DNA of 64,000 bases, taken from Marivirga sericea (GTDB lineage: Bacteria; Bacteroidota; Bacteroidia; Cytophagales; Cyclobacteriaceae). The stretch lies in contig NZ_FXAW01000001.1 in the NCBI RefSeq assembly GCF_900177665.1, forward strand, positions 62,001 through 126,000, written 5' to 3'. Positions 1-9,214 of this stretch are shown here, one piece after another. The notes under the pieces were generated by a model. That model did no database searches and was not told the origin of the DNA. It saw only the letters and a program-made list of their open reading frames with translations. Within the stretch, counting starts at the first letter, position 1. Every line of letters starts with the position of its first letter. The translations under genes were made by a program, and so were the position numbers.

Positions 1-70
1 TCAGCGGTGGTAATATTTCAAATGAGAATACGGTGTTTTTTGCGTTTGCTATATGTTCTGTTACTTTCAT
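1..70 (-). CDS. metF: MetF (methylenetetrahydrofolate reductase), N-terminal fragment cut by the window edge
   Basis: Only the first 23 codons are present. The start is the ATG at 68-70 on the minus strand, and the visible peptide ends in FSFEILPPL, the usual first strand of MetF, which often reads FSFEFFPP. MetF makes 5-methyltetrahydrofolate, the methyl donor used by MetH, and the gene lies directly downstream of metH on the same strand. The two are probably co-transcribed. Identification rests on this short motif plus the neighbour. Confidence 0.75.
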   Translation of the reverse strand, partial: MKVTEHIANAKNTVFSFEILPPL

Positions 71-89
71 AAGTTAGATTTTAGATTCA

Positions 90-134
90 AGACCCTAGAA
101 TCAAGACATGTCTATTGTCTAGGTTCTAGGGTCT
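90..134. repeat. REP-like inverted repeat between metH and metF
   Basis: The 11-base arms AGACCCTAGAA (90-100) and TTCTAGGGTCT (124-134) are perfect reverse complements. The loop contains a further small palindrome, AGACATGTCT. No T-run follows on either strand, so it looks like an intergenic REP palindrome more than a terminator. It may affect the relative mRNA levels of metH and metF. Confidence 0.7.
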
Positions 135-142
135 ATGTTCTG

Positions 143-3100
143 TTAGTAGTTTAGATTTGGTCTAAGCCATCTCTCTATCTCTTCAAATGACTGATTCTTC
201 CGGTTTGCAATATCTTCTACCTGATCTTTCCCAATTTTTCCTAAGCCAAAATAGCGACTTTCAGGATGACCGAAATAAAAGCCGCTAACTGAGGCTGTTG
301 GCAGCATGGCTAGGCTTTCAGTCAGTGTGATACCTGTCTTCTTTTCTACATCCAATAAGTCAAATAAAGTGATCTTTTCAGTATGGTCAGGGCAACCAGG
401 ATAGCCTGGAGCCGGTCTGATGCCTTTATATTGTTCTTTTATCAAGCTTTCGTTATCTAATGCCTCATCTTTTGCGTAGCCCCAATATTCAGTTCTGACC
501 TTTTTATGTAGAAGTTCGGCAAATGCTTCTGCTAAACGGTCAGCCAATGCCTTTGCCATTATACTGTTATAGTCATCATGATCCGCTTCGTATTTTGCTG
601 TTAATTTATCTAGGCCAATTCCAGTAGTCACAGCAAAACAGCCCATGTAATCGGTATAATTAGCCTCAGATGGTGCTAAGAAGTCGGAAAAAGCATAGTT
701 CGGATTCTTTTCGCCTTTCTTGTTTTGCTGACGAAGCGTATGGAATTCCGTGAGTTTTTGTGATTTATTTGCATCCTCAAAAATCTCAATGCTATCATGA
801 TTTTTGGTGTGAGCAGGATAAAGTCCGAATATCGCATTTGCTGTTAATAGCTTTTGATCTATGATTTCCTGCAGCATTTTTTGCGCATCAGCAAAAAGTT
901 TTCTTGCTTCTTCTCCTTTTTCAGGATCCTTCAATATTTTAGGGTATCGGCCTTTCATTTCCCACGTCTGGAAAAAAGGAGTCCAGTCAATGTATTCTGC
1001 AATTTCTTTCAAATCATAATCATGCAGTACCTCACTTCCGATTTTCTTCGGAGTATGAGGTTGATAGTTCTCCCATTCAATTTGATATTTATTTGCCCTT
1101 GCTTCTTCTATGCTAACATAATTCTTCGCTTCACCTCTTTTACCATGACCTGCTTTTGCTTCTGCATATTCTCTTTCGATTTCTTTATAAAATTCTTCTT
1201 TATCCTTACCCAATAGCTTTCCAGCAACTGTCACAGACCTGGAAGCATCATTTACATGAATTACTGGCCCGCTGTAATTCGGTTTGATTTTCACTGCTGT
1301 ATGAATTCGGGAAGTAGTAGCCCCACCAATCATAACAGGTGTTTTTAAGCCCCTTTTTTCCATCTCTTCTACAACATAAATCATTTCGTCCAATGAAGGT
1401 GTAATCAATCCGCTCATGCCAATAATGTCGACTTCATGCTTTTCCGCTTCCTCCAATATTTTTTGAAGCGGCACCATCACGCCTAAATCGATAATTTCAT
1501 AGTTATTACAGGCTAAAACTACAGAAACGATGTTTTTGCCTATGTCGTGGACATCACCTTTTACTGTAGCCATTAATATTTTTCCTTTGCCAGATCGCTC
1601 TTGTACAGGTTCTTCCGCCCCCAAAGGCCCCCCAGCCCCCAAAGGGGGAGTGCTGAGTGCTTCTAGGATTTTTTTTAGGACAATATCTAACTGGGTTATT
1701 ACTTCAGAATTGGTAAAACGGAGTACTTTATAGCCTTGTTCCTCTAGCCATTTTGTTCTTTCTTCATCATTGGCTTTATTTTCAGGTAATTGATGAATGA
1801 GTCCATCTACTTCTATTATTAGATTTTCTTTTAAATAAAGAAAATCAGCGATATAGCCTCCAATTATGTGTTGTCTTCTAAACTTATATCCTTCAACTTG
1901 TTTTCCTTTTAATGCATCCCATAGGACTATTTCGGCATGAGTAGGATGATCATGCCTCATTTGTTTTGCAAAATCTTTCATCAAACCATAAAGTATCGGG
2001 TCAGCAGTCTGCCAGTGCTGAGCCTGTGCCACCTTTGGGGGATAGGGGGCTTTGGTGCTGTTTTTTTTCTTTTCGGCTTCAATATAGGGGAGTAGGATAG
2101 CCACTGCCTTCTTCATCACTCTAGCACTCTTCACCACTTGTGGTAGAAACATTTTTCCTGATCCAAATAAATCACCCACCACATTCATTCCGTCCATTAG
2201 TGGCCCTTCGATTACATCAAGAGGTCGTTCTGCTTGAAGTCTGCTTTCTTCCGTATCCTCTTCTATATATTCTGTAATCCCTTTTATTAAAGCGTGTTCG
2301 AGACGTTTGTTTACTGGCTGATTTCTCCATTCCTGTGTGGCCTTTTCTGCTTTTTCTCCTGGTTTAAGATTTTCAGCATAGGCCATTAATCGTTCAGTTG
2401 CATCAGGTCTTTTGTTGAATAATAGATCTTCAACATAATCAAGCAGTTCTTTGTCGACTTCATCGTAAACTTCTAGCATGCCCGGGTTTACAATTCCCAT
2501 ATCCAGACCAGCTTTAATAGCATGATATAGGAAAGCCGAATGCATGGCTTCTCTTACTACATTATTTCCTCTAAAAGAAAAGGAAATATTACTGACCCCG
2601 CCACTGGTTTTAGCGTAAGGGAGGTTTTCCTTTATCCATTGGACCGCATTGATGAAGTCAACCGCATAATTATTATGCTCTTCCATTCCTGTACCCACCG
2701 TGAGTATATTAGGGTCGAAAATAATGTCTTCAGCTGGGAATTCAGCTTCATTCACCAATAGATCATAACACCGTTTACATACCTCGATTTTTCTATCAAA
2801 GGTATCGGCTTGACCTGTTTCGTCAAAAGCCATGACCACCACTGAGGCTCCATAATTTTTAATCTTTTTGGCTTTGGCAATGAAATCTTCTTCACCTTCC
2901 TTTAAACTGATGGAATTTACAATTCCTTTGCCTTGCATGCACTTTAGGCCTGCTTCAATCACCTCCCATTTGGATGAATCGATCATGAAGGGGAGTCTTG
3001 CGATGTCTGGTTCTGAAGCAATGAGGTTCACAAAGTCAGGTAGAACGGTAACAGCATCTAACATGCCGTCATCCATATTGATATCGATGATTTGAGCTCC

Positions 3101-4258
3101 TCCTTCTACCTGATCTACAGCAATAGCAACTGCTTCTTCGAATTTCTCTTCTCGAATAAGTCTGGCAAATTTTTTCGAACCTGATACATTGGTTCTTTCG
3201 CCTATATTTACAAAATTCAGTTCGGGAGTGATGCTTAAAGGCTCTAATCCACTTAATCTCATTAATTTCTTTTGAGGAGCAATTTTATGAGGCTGAGATT
3301 TGACAGCGTATTCAGCAATGGCTTTAATATGTTCCGGCTGAGTACCACAGCAACCGCCAATAATATTGACTAAACCTTCATCAAAGTAGCTTTTGATTAT
3401 TCCGCTCATTTGACTGGGTGTTTCATCATATTCACCGAATTCATTCGGTAAACCAGCGTTTGGATGACAAGAAATAGGGACATCCGAAATTCTAGCTAAT
3501 TGTTGTAAATACACTTTTAACTGATCGGCACCTAAAGCACAATTAAAACCTACGCTGAGTATTGGGAAATGGCGAATACTGTTCCAGAATGCTTCAACCG
3601 TTTGCCCGGAAAGTGTTCTGCCGCTGGCATCAGTAATGGTTCCAGAAACCATAACCGGAATATCAATGCTTTTTTCATCTTTCAATTCTTGAATAGCCAT
3701 CAATGCGGCTTTACAATTCAGGGTGTCAAAAACGGTTTCTACCAAAAATAAATCGACACCACCCACAGCTAAAGCTTCCGCTTGTTGTTTATAAGCTATT
3801 TTTAATTCATCAAATGAAGTCGCTCTGAATCCGGGGCGATTTACATCTGGTGATAAGGAAGCAGTTCTATTGGTCGGGCCGATTGAGCCGGCTACAAATC
3901 TAGGTTTATCAGAATATTCTTCCGTTACTTTCCGGGCAATTCTGGCTGATTGCTCGTTGAGTTCCCAAACCAAATCTTGCATATCATAGTCAGCCATTGC
4001 AATGGTCGTGCCACTGAAAGTGTTCGTTTCTATGATATCTGCCCCTGCATCGAGATAAGCTCTGTGAATATCTTCAATGATTTTAGGCTGGGTTAAGGAC
4101 AAGAGATCATTATTCCCTTTCAAATCTGATGGATAATCCGCAAAACGTTCCCCACGGTAATCGGCTTCTGTGAGTTTATAGTTTTGAATCATAGTGCCCA
4201 TAGCACCATCTAATACTAAGATTCTGTCTTTTAAAATATCTTTTGAAAATCGACTCAT
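143..4258 (-). CDS. metH: Cobalamin-dependent methionine synthase with an inserted DUF559 nuclease domain
   Basis: MetH transfers a methyl group from 5-methyltetrahydrofolate through cobalamin to homocysteine, giving methionine in the cytoplasm. All modules are visible in order. The homocysteine domain has zinc ligands Cys240, Cys303 and Cys304. The pterin domain, the cobalamin cap, the cobalamin Rossmann domain with the DVHDIG motif (His904) and the C-terminal activation domain ([12 protein letters not shown]) follow. The protein has 1371 residues against about 1227 usual. The excess is one block at roughly residues 736-881, exactly in the linker between cap and Rossmann domain. That block is a DUF559 (Vsr-like) nuclease domain. 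His904 sits 145 residues after its E. coli equivalent, His759. A SAM-I riboswitch precedes the gene. Whether the chimera is one working enzyme is unknown; the frame is fully open. Confidence 0.97.
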   Translation of the reverse strand: MSRFSKDILKDRILVLDGAMGTMIQNYKLTEADYRGERFADYPSDLKGNNDLLSLTQPKIIEDIHRAYLDAGADIIETNTFSGTTIAMADYDMQDLVWELNEQSARIARKVTEEYSDKPRFVAGSIGPTNRTASLSPDVNRPGFRATSFDELKIAYKQQAEALAVGGVDLFLVETVFDTLNCKAALMAIQELKDEKSIDIPVMVSGTITDASGRTLSGQTVEAFWNSIRHFPILSVGFNCALGADQLKVYLQQLARISDVPISCHPNAGLPNEFGEYDETPSQMSGIIKSYFDEGLVNIIGGCCGTQPEHIKAIAEYAVKSQPHKIAPQKKLMRLSGLEPLSITPELNFVNIGERTNVSGSKKFARLIREEKFEEAVAIAVDQVEGGAQIIDINMDDGMLDAVTVLPDFVNLIASEPDIARLPFMIDSSKWEVIEAGLKCMQGKGIVNSISLKEGEEDFIAKAKKIKNYGASVVVMAFDETGQADTFDRKIEVCKRCYDLLVNEAEFPAEDIIFDPNILTVGTGMEEHNNYAVDFINAVQWIKENLPYAKTSGGVSNISFSFRGNNVVREAMHSAFLYHAIKAGLDMGIVNPGMLEVYDEVDKELLDYVEDLLFNKRPDATERLMAYAENLKPGEKAEKATQEWRNQPVNKRLEHALIKGITEYIEEDTEESRLQAERPLDVIEGPLMDGMNVVGDLFGSGKMFLPQVVKSARVMKKAVAILLPYIEAEKKKNSTKAPYPPKVAQAQHWQTADPILYGLMKDFAKQMRHDHPTHAEIVLWDALKGKQVEGYKFRRQHIIGGYIADFLYLKENLIIEVDGLIHQLPENKANDEERTKWLEEQGYKVLRFTNSEVITQLDIVLKKILEALSTPPLGAGGPLGAEEPVQERSGKGKILMATVKGDVHDIGKNIVSVVLACNNYEIIDLGVMVPLQKILEEAEKHEVDIIGMSGLITPSLDEMIYVVEEMEKRGLKTPVMIGGATTSRIHTAVKIKPNYSGPVIHVNDASRSVTVAGKLLGKDKEEFYKEIEREYAEAKAGHGKRGEAKNYVSIEEARANKYQIEWENYQPHTPKKIGSEVLHDYDLKEIAEYIDWTPFFQTWEMKGRYPKILKDPEKGEEARKLFADAQKMLQEIIDQKLLTANAIFGLYPAHTKNHDSIEIFEDANKSQKLTEFHTLRQQNKKGEKNPNYAFSDFLAPSEANYTDYMGCFAVTTGIGLDKLTAKYEADHDDYNSIMAKALADRLAEAFAELLHKKVRTEYWGYAKDEALDNESLIKEQYKGIRPAPGYPGCPDHTEKITLFDLLDVEKKTGITLTESLAMLPTASVSGFYFGHPESRYFGLGKIGKDQVEDIANRKNQSFEEIERWLRPNLNY
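1617..2053 (-). mobile_element. In-frame DUF559 endonuclease element with REP-like terminal inverted repeats, inside metH
   Basis: The segment codes for about 145 residues of MetH that ordinary MetH lacks. The core matches the DUF559/Vsr-like PD-(D/E)xK nuclease family. Candidate catalytic residues are Glu776 (AEIVLW), Asp805 (IADF) and Glu816 in EVDG, followed by the conserved [11 protein letters not shown] segment. Both ends carry the same motif in inverted orientation: six Cs, three bases, then CCCCCAAAGG, at 1632-1652 on the plus strand and at 2030-2052 on the minus strand. Translated, these ends give Pro/Gly-rich linkers (PYPPK and TPPLGAGG). The inserted length is a multiple of three, and the frame is open with an intact-looking active site. 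No target duplication could be defined. I infer a mobile or formerly mobile unit. Confidence 0.8.
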
Positions 4259-4278
4259 TCTGAATATTTCTTTATTTG

Positions 4279-4425
4279 TATCCAGAAAGTGCCGTGAGGA
4301 AGGCTGTTTCTTATCTTTACCAGACTATTTGTCCGGATGGGAGTTAGCACCTTTTCCTTTGGCAAATGCATTGGAAGGGTTGCTAAGACTTCAAAGGGCC
4401 CAATCCCTCAGTCTTTCTGGATAAG
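4279..4425 (-). promoter_or_regulatory. SAM-I (S-box) riboswitch upstream of metH
   Basis: Read on the minus strand, the closing stem P1 is formed by CTTATCCAGAAAG (about 4413-4425) and CTTTCTGGATA (4279-4289 region). Between them are the S-box hallmarks: the GAGGGA block, the GCAACC segment and the AAGGTGCTAACTCC segment, in the standard order. P1 closes about 20 bases before the metH start codon, which leaves little room for a separate terminator. Control at translation start, or of a Bacteroidota-type start region, is therefore more likely than classical attenuation. S-adenosylmethionine binding should switch metH off. Confidence 0.92.
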
Positions 4426-4520
4426 TATTCCAAAGTAAAGCATAAAAACCCAAATGGTAAAATGAAAGTTCAAAATTTTACAGTAGTAATTTTTTCTCTA
4501 GATAAGGAATAAATTTTAAT

Positions 4521-4613
4521 ATGCTTATTTACACTATGGGTGAAAGTGAAAATACCTTCGAAAGAGAGGACCGCTATGCAGTGAATGCCGGTAGGAAGTT
4601 TTTAAGTTGGTAA
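4521..4613 (+). other. Possible 30-residue ORF in the metH/DUF3307 intergenic region
   Basis: The 290 bases between the riboswitch and the DUF3307 gene contain one small plus-strand ORF. It begins ATG at 4521, has a second in-frame ATG at 4536, and ends TAA at 4611-4613. The peptide is charged in the middle (SENTFEREDRYAVNAGRKF) with no membrane segment. I recognise no family. It may be chance or the tail of a decayed gene. Nothing else is visible in this gap. Confidence 0.2.
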
Positions 4614-4718
4614 GAACGCAGCTTTTTTGTGCTTGCACTATTTCAATTATAGTGGAGTATTTGCTTTCTATTGATCATTTGAAATTAGTATGTTTTTGGT
4701 GACCGTTGGTATTCAATG

Positions 4719-5426
4719 TTAGCTAAAGGTGATGTATGCTAGTCCTATCAAAATAGCGAATCCAAAACTTAGTAGCGTACCAATAAGGATGTATTCAGTT
4801 AGTTTTCGATCTTTTGCTCTGGATAAATCTCCGAAGCGAAAAACAGATTTAGCAGCAATTAAGAAACCTATTGCTTGAAATTCTTCTATGAGAATAAAAG
4901 TAAAAACAAGTAGCCGTTCTAGCATTCCGATGTACTTGCCGGCTTTAGATAAAGAATCTTGATCTGAATCTTCCTTCAAATCCCATCTTGACATGATGAT
5001 TTTCATCAGGACAGCTAGTCCGGAGGTTAGGATAATGATACTTAAAAAGAAGAAGTAAAGCTTGTCAGAAAGCTGAAAATTCAAGTTGACTTTTTTAGGA
5101 AAATAATATACTGCTAGTCCTAAAACAATTGATAAATGTGCCAATTGATCTAGTGAAAATAATAGCCGTTTGTTAATCTTTTTTTCTAGATTAGTTTTAA
5201 TGAGATCAATTAGGTAATGACTAGTAGGAATAATTATAAATGCTAGTATGAATTCATTGCTTAATCGAAATAATACTAATAGTAATCCTGCATGGATAAT
5301 AATGTGGAAGTACAGATATTTTGATTTAGCTTTTTTTAGTTGTTTGTCTTGAATCCATCGGTCTGGTTGAAATACAAAATCACCCAATATATGAGCAATT
5401 AAAGCTTTTAAGAGAAATGTTATCAT
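4719..5426 (-). CDS. DUF3307 membrane protein
   Basis: A 235-residue integral membrane protein with about six hydrophobic segments. It starts with the DUF3307 signature (LLKALIAHILGDFVFQPDRW), in which the AH...GDF...Q pattern is diagnostic. The biochemical function of DUF3307 is not known. Its start overlaps the stop of the SatD-like gene by four bases (ATGA), so the two are translationally coupled. DUF3307 and SatD proteins are commonly adjacent. Confidence 0.85.
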   Translation of the reverse strand: MITFLLKALIAHILGDFVFQPDRWIQDKQLKKAKSKYLYFHIIIHAGLLLVLFRLSNEFILAFIIIPTSHYLIDLIKTNLEKKINKRLLFSLDQLAHLSIVLGLAVYYFPKKVNLNFQLSDKLYFFFLSIIILTSGLAVLMKIIMSRWDLKEDSDQDSLSKAGKYIGMLERLLVFTFILIEEFQAIGFLIAAKSVFRFGDLSRAKDRKLTEYILIGTLLSFGFAILIGLAYITFS

Positions 5427-6022
5427 AATAGTTGGGTTTGTTGTTCGAAGTATTTTATAAGTCGGTTTAACTCTTCAAAGCCTGCTCTTTTCAAAGCTAC
5501 GCTGATATTACTTTGCTTTTTATTTAAAATCTTCGCTATTTCTTTCTGTGTTTTCTCTGGGTTTTCAAATACTGTTTTGATGATAGTTGCTTCCGTTTGA
5601 GTCCAATTATTTGCCGTTAGCATGGAGAGAGCGATCATCAAATTAAGCGGTTTGTCCCAGTCTGCATAGGGAGATTTAATTTGGAGGGTTTCTTTTTTAA
5701 GATTTTCGAAACAATTGCCTGAATTCTGATAAGCTTCTCCATTTGCTTCGCTTATGGACACTGATTGATGTGATACATCCCCGATTCCTATTGCCATTCG
5801 TACATCCTTATTTTTGATTTGCTTAATCGATGCTTTGATGTGAAATACGGAATACAATGCCTGATCAACAGCTAATTTAATTTGAAAGCTATCACCTCTA
5901 AATATTTCCCATTCTGCTGGTGACTGACCATATTGATTTAAAACTAGTTTGAGCTCAGTTAGCCAGTCTTGATTTCTGTTTGCTGAGGACTTAATGATGT
6001 CTCCTGTTACTACTGCAATCAT
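5423..6022 (-). CDS. SatD family protein with C-terminal helix-turn-helix
   Basis: The N-terminus MIAVVTGDIIKSS matches the SatD family. The C-terminal third carries an HTH-like stretch (KTQKEIAKILNKKQSNISVALKR begins near residue 155), so DNA binding is likely. An in-frame ATG lies 36 bases further upstream, at 6058. I prefer 6022 because the family begins at MIAVVTGD, and the longer version would start inside the left arm of a perfect 10-bp inverted repeat that looks like an operator. It is coupled to DUF3307 downstream. The cellular role is unknown. Confidence 0.8.
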   Translation of the reverse strand: MIAVVTGDIIKSSANRNQDWLTELKLVLNQYGQSPAEWEIFRGDSFQIKLAVDQALYSVFHIKASIKQIKNKDVRMAIGIGDVSHQSVSISEANGEAYQNSGNCFENLKKETLQIKSPYADWDKPLNLMIALSMLTANNWTQTEATIIKTVFENPEKTQKEIAKILNKKQSNISVALKRAGFEELNRLIKYFEQQTQLL

Positions 6023-6053
6023 AGGTGCAAATATACTAAAATATATGACATTA

Positions 6054-6079
6054 TACATATAATACTATTTATATGTATT
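6054..6079. promoter_or_regulatory. Perfect 10-bp inverted repeat upstream of satD-like gene
   Basis: The arms ATACATATAA (6054-6063) and TTATATGTAT (6070-6079) are exact reverse complements around a 6-base spacer. The site lies 32-57 bases upstream of the preferred SatD start. It is a candidate operator, possibly for autoregulation through the SatD HTH. The region is very AT-rich, which raises the chance of accidental dyads. Confidence 0.45.
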
Positions 6080-6202
6080 TGAGCATATATTTATAAATAT
6101 ATGATTTAAGTAATATAATTTCTAGATCTTAAGTCTAAAGTTTTCCAGTGAATTGTAGTAAAATTTGTTTTTTGAAGATCTTAAAAAAATACTATGACAA
6201 GG

Positions 6203-6358
6203 CTATCTCTTACTATCCTCTACTGTAACCTCATTAAGTTTTATAATATCAGTATTTGAATTTGCAGCTTGATCTAAGTCGATATAATAGAAGCAAATAT
6301 CTCCCTCTTCGTCTTTTTCTCGGTAAAATGCTCTTGATTTATTGAGTTTGTTCTCCAT
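6203..6358 (-). CDS. Small hypothetical protein, 51 residues
   Basis: An open frame from the ATG at 6356-6358 to the TAG at 6203-6205. The sequence is polar with no signal peptide or membrane span, and has a compact beta-like centre (DEEGDICFYYIDLDQ). Its composition looks protein-like and it fills an otherwise empty gap between SatD and the surface-repeat gene, running opposite to the latter. I recognise no family. Confidence 0.5.
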   Translation of the reverse strand: MENKLNKSRAFYREKDEEGDICFYYIDLDQAANSNTDIIKLNEVTVEDSKR

Positions 6359-6470
6359 TATAGCGGGTGAAAAGCGATATAATTATAAGGAATACATTTC
6401 CGTGTATAGGCAATAAGTTAGTTTTTCATCAGTTAAACTATTAATTCAATTTGAACTATAACCTTAAGGT

Positions 6471-7679
6471 ATGCAAGATATTATTAAAAGAGTAGAAAAA
6501 ATAGGAGCAAGGTACTCAAATTTTAAGTTTATAGTTTTTCTGGTTCTTTTCTTGATTTCGACAAATTTATTCGCTCAATACTATTCCAAGCAATCAAACA
6601 TTCATATTTCTGCTTTTCCTGGTTTTAGTAATCATTCTGTGGATGAAATTTCCAATCATTACAAATTATCCTTGAACTTGACCTCAGGTATTACAGGAAG
6701 CGTTAGTGGGATAGAGTTGGGTTTGATTTCAAATTACAATTATGAAAAATTCCAGGGTATTCAATTGGCTGGTTTGGTTAATATATCGGGAATCAATAAT
6801 AGAATTAATCCGAAAGAAAAGTTAGAAGAGACTTTTAAAGGTTTTCAATTTGCTGCAATAAGCAACAAAACTTTCGGAAATGGAGCAGGTGTTCAGATTT
6901 CGACTTTTAATACTGCAGTATCAGGTTTTAACGGGCTTCAGATAGCTTTTTTAACCAACAAAGCTAGAAATATAGCTGGATCCCAGATAGCTGGCTTAAT
7001 CAATTCCTCCACGCTGGGTATGGTTGGTTTTCAAATTGCGCCTTTACTCAACTATTCTGATGGGCAGACCAATGGACTACAATTGGGCCTATTTAACTAT
7101 GCGAGAACGGCAGGATTTGGTCATGAGCTCAGTAGTTTGTTTAGTGACACATGGCAAATCGGTCTAATTAATTTCAGTAAAGTAAATAACGGGAATCAGA
7201 TCGGTTTGATTAATATTAGTGGGAATAATGAGGGGGTGCCTTTGGGTATCATTAATGTAGATGCCAGTAGAGGTCATCTCAGTTATAGGGCTACTGATTT
7301 ATATCTACTCAATATTGCTGCAGCAGCTGGCAGTCGCTTCTTTAGTAACCTACTCCAGTTTGGCTATAATTGTTCCATAAACGGATTACCGGTTTGGGGA
7401 ATTGCCTATGGACTGGAAAAGGAATGGAGTAACCCAGAAAACTCCAAATTTCTTTCAATGAGTGCTTCCTTGTGGCAACAAAAAGTGAAAGATTTAAAGC
7501 TGTTAAAAGGACCAAAAATATTGAGATCTGAATTAATATATGGTTTTAAAATAACTAAACGTAGGGAATTAGAGCTGGGGGTAGCAATCAATTACCAATT
7601 AACTAAAGTAGAAAACCAAGAACCTTCCTTGTTAACAATTGGGAATTTCTTTCCAGGCTTGATAGTGGGTATTCAGTAG
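6471..7679 (+). CDS. LA_2272-type surface repeat protein
   Basis: A 402-residue exported protein. A signal peptide ends near residue 35 (STNLFAQ). The body is built from repeats of about 15-20 residues with the pattern G-x-Q-[IL]-[AG]-x-[IL]-x-N, e.g. GIQLAGLVN, GSQIAGLIN, GFQIAPLLN, NGNQIGLIN. This is the LA_2272-like surface repeat seen in Bacteroidota and Leptospira. The C-terminal part (ELIYGFKITKRRELELG) looks like outer-membrane beta-strands. It probably sits at the cell surface; its function is unknown. Confidence 0.75.
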   Translation: MQDIIKRVEKIGARYSNFKFIVFLVLFLISTNLFAQYYSKQSNIHISAFPGFSNHSVDEISNHYKLSLNLTSGITGSVSGIELGLISNYNYEKFQGIQLAGLVNISGINNRINPKEKLEETFKGFQFAAISNKTFGNGAGVQISTFNTAVSGFNGLQIAFLTNKARNIAGSQIAGLINSSTLGMVGFQIAPLLNYSDGQTNGLQLGLFNYARTAGFGHELSSLFSDTWQIGLINFSKVNNGNQIGLINISGNNEGVPLGIINVDASRGHLSYRATDLYLLNIAAAAGSRFFSNLLQFGYNCSINGLPVWGIAYGLEKEWSNPENSKFLSMSASLWQQKVKDLKLLKGPKILRSELIYGFKITKRRELELGVAINYQLTKVENQEPSLLTIGNFFPGLIVGIQ

Positions 7680-7750
7680 ATAATTGCCATTTGACTTATA
7701 ATTCTTTAAAAAAAACGGTAATAAATTATTGAAAAACAATAATTATATAT

Positions 7751-7774
7751 ATAATTGCAATAACAAATTAGAAT
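7751..7774 (+). promoter_or_regulatory. AT-rich promoter-like block repeated at 9295-9322
   Basis: The block just before the DUF2975 start shares the core ATTGYAATRA-x-AAATTAGAAT with the segment at 9295-9322, which lies after the DUF6624 gene and precedes no clear gene. The sharing suggests a duplicated promoter or operator segment. No consensus Bacteroidota -7/-33 boxes could be assigned with confidence. Confidence 0.3.
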
Positions 7775-7778
7775 TGTA

Positions 7779-8306
7779 ATGAATAATAATCTTTTAAAAT
7801 ACGCAGTGGTTCTTTCGAGGTTAATGCAAATAGGCTATGGCTTACTGATAGTGTTATTTGTATATTTGCTTTTAAAGCCAATATTTAGTTGGCCCCTACC
7901 AGCTGATTTAACTACTGATGGAAATAGTATGCTCTTAATAGTGGAATTTACTTCTTTTCAAGAAATTTTAGCAAGCGACTTCAATACTATCTTTTTTGCG
8001 GCTAGGGCAATTATTTTGTTGTCTCTATTTATAATAGGGTTACAGTCTTTGATTAAAATTATAAAGTCTATTGAAAGCTTATCAACTTTTAAATTAGACT
8101 CAATTATATATTTTAAAAGGATTGGTTTAGTAATGCTGTTGAGTTTTGTTTTATCATGCTTTGACTTAAGTTACCTCGATCACAGCCTTTCCATTTCCTT
8201 TTCTCTAGAACTTCAATACCTACTTTTTGCATTTATCGCCTACACAATGGCAGAAGTTTTTAAAGAAGGAAATAGCCTATTGGAAGAAAATCAGTTAACC
8301 ATTTAA
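7779..8306 (+). CDS. DUF2975 membrane protein
   Basis: A 175-residue protein with four predicted membrane helices (about residues 18-38, 65-90, 108-130, 140-158), typical of DUF2975. The next gene is a small Cro/CI-type HTH regulator three bases downstream. This two-gene arrangement is common in Bacteroidota and Firmicutes. The molecular function is not known; a sensor for the adjacent regulator is a guess. Confidence 0.8.
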   Translation: MNNNLLKYAVVLSRLMQIGYGLLIVLFVYLLLKPIFSWPLPADLTTDGNSMLLIVEFTSFQEILASDFNTIFFAARAIILLSLFIIGLQSLIKIIKSIESLSTFKLDSIIYFKRIGLVMLLSFVLSCFDLSYLDHSLSISFSLELQYLLFAFIAYTMAEVFKEGNSLLEENQLTI

Positions 8307-8309
8307 ACT

Positions 8310-8513
8310 ATGCCCATTGTTGTAAATCTTGATGTTATGATGGCAAAGCGGAAAATGAGATCTAAGGTCTTAGCGGAAAAGCTGGGAGTAACGGAAGCAA
8401 ATCTTTCGATTTTGAAAACAGGTAAAGCTAAAGCCGTCAGATTCAGTACCCTTGAAAATTTATGTGAAATTTTAGAATGCCAGCCAGGCGACTTATTAGA
8501 ATACCAGGAATAA
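8310..8513 (+). CDS. Small Cro/CI-type HTH regulator (YozG-like)
   Basis: A 67-residue single-domain HTH. The core MAKRKMRSKVLAEKLGV continues into a recognition helix around EANLSILKTGK. The end, LCEILECQPGDLLEY, is the usual tail of this compact family. The start at 8310 is adopted, but MAKRK at 8340 is a possible internal start. It is cotranscribed with DUF2975. Confidence 0.88.
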   Translation: MPIVVNLDVMMAKRKMRSKVLAEKLGVTEANLSILKTGKAKAVRFSTLENLCEILECQPGDLLEYQE

Positions 8514-8527
8514 CTAAATAAAAGATC

Positions 8528-9214
8528 ATGACAAATTTTAAAATTTTAAATACCCTTGTGGTATTAACAGGATTGCTATGCTCTTTTTATTGTAGAGCGC
8601 AAGTAGACAATTGTGATTTACCAGCAATAGATAGAGAGCTGGAAAAAAGAGAAGATAAGGAACAAAGTGTGCGAATGGAAGTAATTCCAGTTGTGCTTGA
8701 ATACAAGAAAACTGGAGACGGTTTATTCAAACTGATGCGACTAGTCCATAAAATGAATAAAATTGATAAAAAAAATCAAAAGTATTTGGATGAATTATTC
8801 TCTGAATGCGGTTGGGATGAGAATTTAAGTGATGCTAGCCATTCTGCCATATTTTTAATTATCGACCATGGTGACATAGAATTTATCAATAAATATATTC
8901 ATATGGTTAAAGAAAAAGCAGAAGCTGGAATATTGGATCCAGGTGATTATCCAACGGTTCTGGATCGGAAATTGATGTATGAGGGAAAGCCTCAATTATT
9001 TGGTACACAAACTTTTAGCGTTTCAGATAGTTCCGATGAAAATAACTATGTATGGCCTGTAGCTATGCCAGAAAAGTTATCACATAGACGAGATTCGGTC
9101 AGTCTACCACCTATGTCGGAGTATTTTAAAATAGCAATGGATGAGATGGGAATAAAGATGGTCTGGGATGAATCTATAACAATTGAGCAAGCGTTAGAAA
9201 TGAATAGAGACTAG
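8528..9214 (+). CDS. Exported DUF6624 family protein
   Basis: A 228-residue protein with a signal peptide ending near residue 24 (FYCRAQ). The central segment matches DUF6624: SHSAIFLIIDHGDIEFINKY, then a tail containing DRKLMYEGKPQLFGTQ. The family's function is unknown. It lies 14 bases after the HTH gene and may belong to the same transcript. Confidence 0.7.
   Translation: MTNFKILNTLVVLTGLLCSFYCRAQVDNCDLPAIDRELEKREDKEQSVRMEVIPVVLEYKKTGDGLFKLMRLVHKMNKIDKKNQKYLDELFSECGWDENLSDASHSAIFLIIDHGDIEFINKYIHMVKEKAEAGILDPGDYPTVLDRKLMYEGKPQLFGTQTFSVSDSSDENNYVWPVAMPEKLSHRRDSVSLPPMSEYFKIAMDEMGIKMVWDESITIEQALEMNRD

Noticed and set aside
1617-2053. Intein in MetH
   Set aside because: The insert lacks splicing motifs (no N-terminal Cys/Ser block, no C-terminal His-Asn) and is only a DUF559 domain with linker ends.
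4194-4424. A 76-codon plus-strand ORF upstream of metH
   Set aside because: It is the complement of the SAM-I riboswitch and of the first metH codons.
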